Positions 60,142 through 64,000 of a stretch of DNA of 64,000 nucleotides are shown piece after piece. The notes beneath the pieces were generated by a model. It saw only the letters and a list, made by a program, of their open reading frames with translations, was not told the DNA's origin and did not search any database. Origin of the DNA: Pyrus communis (lineage: Eukaryota; Streptophyta; Magnoliopsida; Rosales; Rosaceae); the NCBI RefSeq assembly GCF_963583255.1, contig NC_084818.1, forward strand, positions 10,170,222-10,234,221, given 5' to 3'. The position numbers and the translations under genes are program-made. Positions within the stretch are counted from its first letter, which is position 1, and each line of letters opens with the position of its first letter.

Positions 60142-60910
60142 ATCTTCTAGGTAGCCTTTAGAATTTTCTTTGTTTTCCCTGTTGCTTTTTTTCTTTGCTT
60201 GAACTCTATCGCCATTGCTATTTGTTTATCAATTTTGTTTGAGAATTTAATAAACTTGTTTCCTTCGTCTTTCTTCATCTTCGGTTCTTTTGTTTATACC
60301 CAACCTTTGACCTTTAGACCAGCGGCATGCGTGCTACTTTTTATAAGCAGACAAGCCCACGTAGTCTATGCAGCCGCAAGTTTTGGTGTAGAATATTTGC
60401 AAAGTTATTAGCCATAGGGTCGGCAGCCGGACACCTTACTTATAGAAGCAGACGAATCCACGTGACTACTTGGTTGTTAACTTTGGTTTTCTTCAACCTT
60501 TAAGCTGTGTGGCCTGCATCACAACATACTAAATATTTTTGGGACATGAAATCCACGAACCTTTCATATCAAAAGTACGCAGTTGTATGGAATTTCGTAG
60601 GCAAAGGTCCAAGATAACTCTTTGCTCTTTATGTAACCAATTACGTGGGTTGTATAACAAGTATCACAACACTTTAGGAATTAGTGTAGATCCGAACGAT
60701 CATTATGTGCTTGACGAAGAAGCTTATCGACTACATAACATATCAGCAATGGATAAAGCTTCGTATATGCACGCTAACTGTTTAACCTTTCATAAAAATG
60801 TGTGGTTGTATGAGTTTAGCGTGGCTTATTGTTTGAAAGGCAAGCTGTATGTAGTCTTCTAGAAACTGTAGGTTACCTTAGTGCACTCGGTAGTAGCTTT
60901 AAGGTTCTAG
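60142..60910. other. 3' part of the dead retroelement
   Basis: A frame at 60539-60862 (MGHEIHEPFISKVRSCMEFR...) has ordinary composition but no domain I recognise. The rest is unassigned. The region ends at the right direct repeat. Confidence 0.35.
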
Positions 60911-61079
60911 GGATTTGAATAAATATCATTTTGGTCACCTTTGACTCTTCTTTGATTGAGTCGTTATTGTCTGTTGCATGTGTGTAGGAATCCTCATGTG
61001 TCTTGAGGGTAATTTTGCATTTTCACCTAAAATTCACGTGTCACCTCCATAATTTTCTTGATTATTTTTGGCTCCTCAA
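60911..61079 (+). repeat. Right direct repeat bounding a dead retroelement
   Basis: Second copy of the 57669-57834 repeat, 3242 bp away, with scattered substitutions and small indels. Confidence 0.6.
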
Positions 61080-62672
61080 ACTTCTAATCCTAAGAATAAT
61101 AAACAAACAACTTAGGAGCTGGGAGGACAAAAATGTCCTTCAAGTGCTACATGCGTGGCCTCGATGGTATTGCCCGGCAAATGAGGCACCTTTGTCGAGC
61201 TCGCGTGTTGGACATGCATGATCCAACTAACGAGCCATTTATCTTATCAAAGTTACTGAGCCGATGTGGCTTAGCGAAGCCCAAACCCCTCCTAACCTAA
61301 CAAGGCATGATGGAAAAATTAGATCAACATGGTCGGATAAGGACTGATCTTGCCAAAGATCACAGAGGGATAATAATCCCTACAATCGTGGTCCATTTGC
61401 TAACAACAAAATTCAATGTGGTTTCTTGCACAAAAAATATTCAACGTGGTTAAGAGATCTATTTAAATGAGATTCTTAATTCAGGCTGTTTGTCACATCT
61501 CTCAAAATCAAACAGTTAATGTCTTAATGGACAAAATGGCGATTTTGAATAAGCCAATCACAGGACGTTACACATGTCCTAATGTCTAACTTAAGCATAA
61601 AGAGTTAATTGTCCATATACCAAGAAACCAAAGCTTTTGTATCCTTTCAATTCACTAAAGTCTAATATAAGCATAAAAAAGACATTATCACACTATCATT
61701 TGTGGAGACCTCAAGTTTGCAAGCAAGTTAAATAACTTTGCTACTCCGAGCAATCACACTATCATTGCTTGTAATTTAAATGAAAATCTCAAAACATACA
61801 CTATCACAACAACAATTTTAATATAATCTCAATCCATCTCTTAACCTATGCTCTTCAAATCTCAATCTCAGACAAAAAGAGTAAAGAAAAGTAGAAACTG
61901 CCTAATAAACAAGAAAATGATGGAATTGAAGGATGGAGAAGTTGAAAACGTCAAATGAGGTTGAGAAAGTGCCTTTAAGAGAATGGGAGGTGACTATATA
62001 ATTCTTCACACACATGCACACTAAATAGTTTGGTTTAGTATGGATTGGTTTCATATTAACCAAATTACTGTGTGTCCGCTTTCTTACACTTGAGTTCGAG
62101 TCTCATTACTCATAAATTAGAGTATTTTAAAATATTGTATTGTAAACAAACAAAAATATCGGCCAAGCTAAATGAAACAAATTAACTATTTTTTAGTTCG
62201 AAATGGTCCAAGGAATTAATCTAGTGGAAAGCGAGAAAATATATGAATTCGACCACCTTATCTAATACTTAGGCTACATGAAGAGAAAAATTAGTCTGCC
62301 AACTACATCTTGTATTAAAAAAATAAATAGTCTGATCACTCGAATTGGTTGATTTAGCTCATATTTTATTAATTTGAGCGTCCAATGCTTTTGCGAGCGA
62401 TGCAAACATTTACCAAAAAATCTAATAAAATTTCCATCGTTTGAATAAAAAGAAAAAGAAACAGACCCAGCACAGGTAGCACAGAAATTCCATGCTACTT
62501 CCCCAATACATTTCGGTTCGCGCTTTCACGCATCAAAAGTTTCCAACAACTGCCACTTTTCCCAATTTTGGAGCCAAATGGCCAAAACGACACGTCGCCC
62601 AATATCTAATACTAATTAGAATTTTAATTTTAAGATTAATTTTAATTCTAATTATCCTCTAAATAATAATAA
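61080..62672. other. Intergenic region and upstream DNA of the ATX3-like gene
   Basis: No gene. At 62085-62150 a short stretch (cacttgagttcgagtctcat, then gtattttaaaatattgtatt) looks like the B-box and tail of another eroded SINE. The remainder is AT-rich. Confidence 0.4.
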
Positions 62673-62682
62673 ATTATATAAG
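62673..62682 (+). promoter_or_regulatory. TATA-like box of the ATX3-like gene
   Basis: attatataag lies about 500 bp before the ATG, just upstream of a CT/TG-rich sequence that looks like a plant leader, giving an expected start near 62710 and a leader of about 465 bases. Confidence 0.45.
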
Positions 62683-62746
62683 CAATTCGTCGTTGTGTGC
62701 GAAACTGAAAATTGTGGTTTAAGGCAAACGGAACCTCTGTGTGTGT

Positions 62747-63178
62747 ATGTGTGACGAACACAGCTCGAAGTTTTCTCTCTGCTAATTTTCCGGGGAAGTT
62801 TTTGCTTGATTTTCCTGAGAAAATTGTTCTGATTCCGTCATTACGACTGCAAGGTCAAAATTCCGAGCTCTGTTCTGCATATTACTATATTGTTGTCTGT
62901 GTTTGGGCGAAGAGAAAGTTTCAAAATCGTTTCAAATTTCTTCCGATTCTACTTTTTTTTGCTTGAATTAGGGTTTTCTCTTCCGAATTGGGGGGTTTTC
63001 ATCGATTCCAGAAGGAGTATACTGTTTCCGAGAACGGTCGCAGATTTTAAAGCCTTTTACAATTCGATTTATTGAGGTTTTTTGTTGAAGGTTTAAGATT
63101 GGGGGTTCAATGTGAAATTAGGGTGTGGTTTATTGAAATCGAAGGCTGAGCTCGTCGAATTGGATGATTAGAATATGA
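62747..63178 (+). other. Upstream ORFs in the ATX3-like leader
   Basis: Three short upstream frames are present if the leader is unspliced: 62747-62785 (12 codons plus stop), an ATG-TGA minimal frame near 63109, and 63164-63178 (ATG ATT AGA ATA TGA), whose TGA overlaps the main ATG at 63175 as ATGA. Confidence 0.45.
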
Positions 63179-64000
63179 TAATCAAACGTCCGGAGAAATT
63201 GGAAATGCCGAATCTGAAACGCTGCACGCTCGAAGATCCCGAACCTCAAGCCTTTGAGTTTTCCGATAATCCGAAGAAGCGGAAAACAACTGGCTACGAT
63301 GGAGCGGGCAATGGCGAGGCGGAGGATTTCAGCAGCGGTTCGGGTTCTTCGCACAACGACGAGCCGTTTTGGCCCGCGAGGGAGGGACCGTCGAATTTAG
63401 AGCGGTTGATTAATCAACGAGCAGTTATGGCGAAAGAGAAGATGAATCAACGACAATCTTTGGCTAAAGAGAAAACGGAGAAACCGGCATTGAACCGGAG
63501 CTTCGGGACGGTACGGAGGTCGAAGCGGGGGCGCATTCAAATGCCTCCTTCGAGGTTTAGTGATTCAGTTTTTGGTGTAAATAACAGTAGCAAAACTAAT
63601 TTTGACGAAAGGGCAACGACATTTGATGACGAAGGTTTTCATGAAGTTTTAGTAGAAGAAGAAGATACAGAGGGAATTGAGAAATTGGGTTTTGTGAAAA
63701 AGAGCAAGGAGGATATTAACCGGCAAAAGAATTCAAAATTTTCGAAGAAAAAGTCAAAGAAGTATGAATATGTTGGGAAGGAAGAACCAGAAGAAAATGA
63801 AGTGGATTGTATAGGGTTTAAGGATTTTGATTGTAGAGGTGATTTTAGTTCAGGGGGCATGGACAGACAGAAAAATGCCAATTGTGCAAAGAAGAAAGAA
63901 GTATATAAGCCGCAGGACTTTGCTTTGGGTGACGTTGTTTGGGCTAAGTCTGGGAAGAGCTACCCGGCATGGCCGGCTGTGGTTATCGATCCCATTTTGC
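63175..64000 (+). CDS. ATX3: ATX3-like histone H3 lysine methyltransferase, N-terminus (3' end outside window)
   Basis: The frame is open for 275 codons from ATG 63175 to the window end. It begins MIIKRPEKLEMPNLKRCTLE, is rich in Lys/Arg/Glu with likely nuclear localisation signals (DNPKKRKTT, RRSKRGR, KKKSKKYEY), and enters a PWWP domain at about residue 250: FALGDVVWAKSGKSYPAWPA VVIDP. This start and the PWWP entry fit the trithorax-like ATX3/4/5 group, which adds methyl groups to H3K4 through a SET domain; PHD and SET domains should follow to the right. Gene order with CYBDOM and DRP1B supports ATX3 (At3g61740). Start choice: first in-frame ATG, matching family N-termini as remembered. Confidence 0.88.
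   Translation, partial: MIIKRPEKLEMPNLKRCTLEDPEPQAFEFSDNPKKRKTTGYDGAGNGEAEDFSSGSGSSHNDEPFWPAREGPSNLERLINQRAVMAKEKMNQRQSLAKEKTEKPALNRSFGTVRRSKRGRIQMPPSRFSDSVFGVNNSSKTNFDERATTFDDEGFHEVLVEEEDTEGIEKLGFVKKSKEDINRQKNSKFSKKKSKKYEYVGKEEPEENEVDCIGFKDFDCRGDFSSGGMDRQKNANCAKKKEVYKPQDFALGDVVWAKSGKSYPAWPAVVIDPIL

Noticed and set aside
1..64000. CRISPR arrays, operons, ribosome binding sites, intact tRNA or rRNA genes
   Set aside because: The window is plant nuclear DNA; no regular spacer arrays, and all tRNA-like boxes belong to SINEs.

Overview
This window is nuclear DNA from a flowering plant (eudicot). The evidence is spliced genes with GT-AG introns, plant-specific families, AT-rich intergenic DNA full of short transposons, and a gene order that matches a known Arabidopsis segment. 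As I remember the Arabidopsis order, ATX3, a cytochrome b561/DOMON protein, DRP1B, a DUF212 protein and EMB1703 lie side by side at At3g61740 to At3g61780. The same five families appear here in that relative order, interrupted by other genes. The repeat style suggests a woody rosid such as apple or pear, but I cannot confirm the genus from sequence alone.

Layout. 60-2110 (+): 3' part of an EMB1703-like plastid protein gene. 3172-5148 (-): type II phosphatidylinositol 4-kinase gamma with two ubiquitin-like domains. 7693-9196 (-): decayed calcineurin B-like (CBL) calcium sensor. 10955-12883 (-): plastid-type DUF212 protein. 14823-19277 (+): complete 16-exon dynamin-related protein, DRP1B-like. 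20171-22679: degenerate Copia retrotransposon, internally duplicated. 23575-25184 (+): DUF1442 protein. 26875-28659 (+): cytochrome b561 with DOMON domain. 30308-30511 (+): fragment of a CCCH zinc-finger gene. 31695-41701 (-): 23-exon CLU/TPR protein of the REC/TSS family. 41702-63174: about 21 kb without a confident gene, holding SINEs, foldback MITEs, tandem duplications and a dead retroelement whose reading frame is broken mostly by stops at likely glutamine codons. 63175-64000 (+): start of an ATX3-like histone methyltransferase, cut by the window end.

The genes do not form one pathway. Several products act at membranes or plastids (PI4K, DRP1B, cytochrome b561, EMB1703, DUF212, REC), but the grouping looks like inherited synteny rather than a functional cluster. 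I found no convincing new biological system. The points most worth a second look are the duplicated exon in EMB1703, the CBL relic whose two lesions cancel in frame, the single-frame stop pattern in the retroelement, the tandem-duplicated Copia tail, and a dispersed tRNA-derived SINE family. Exon boundaries were read by eye from splice sites and reading phase, and no transcript data were available.
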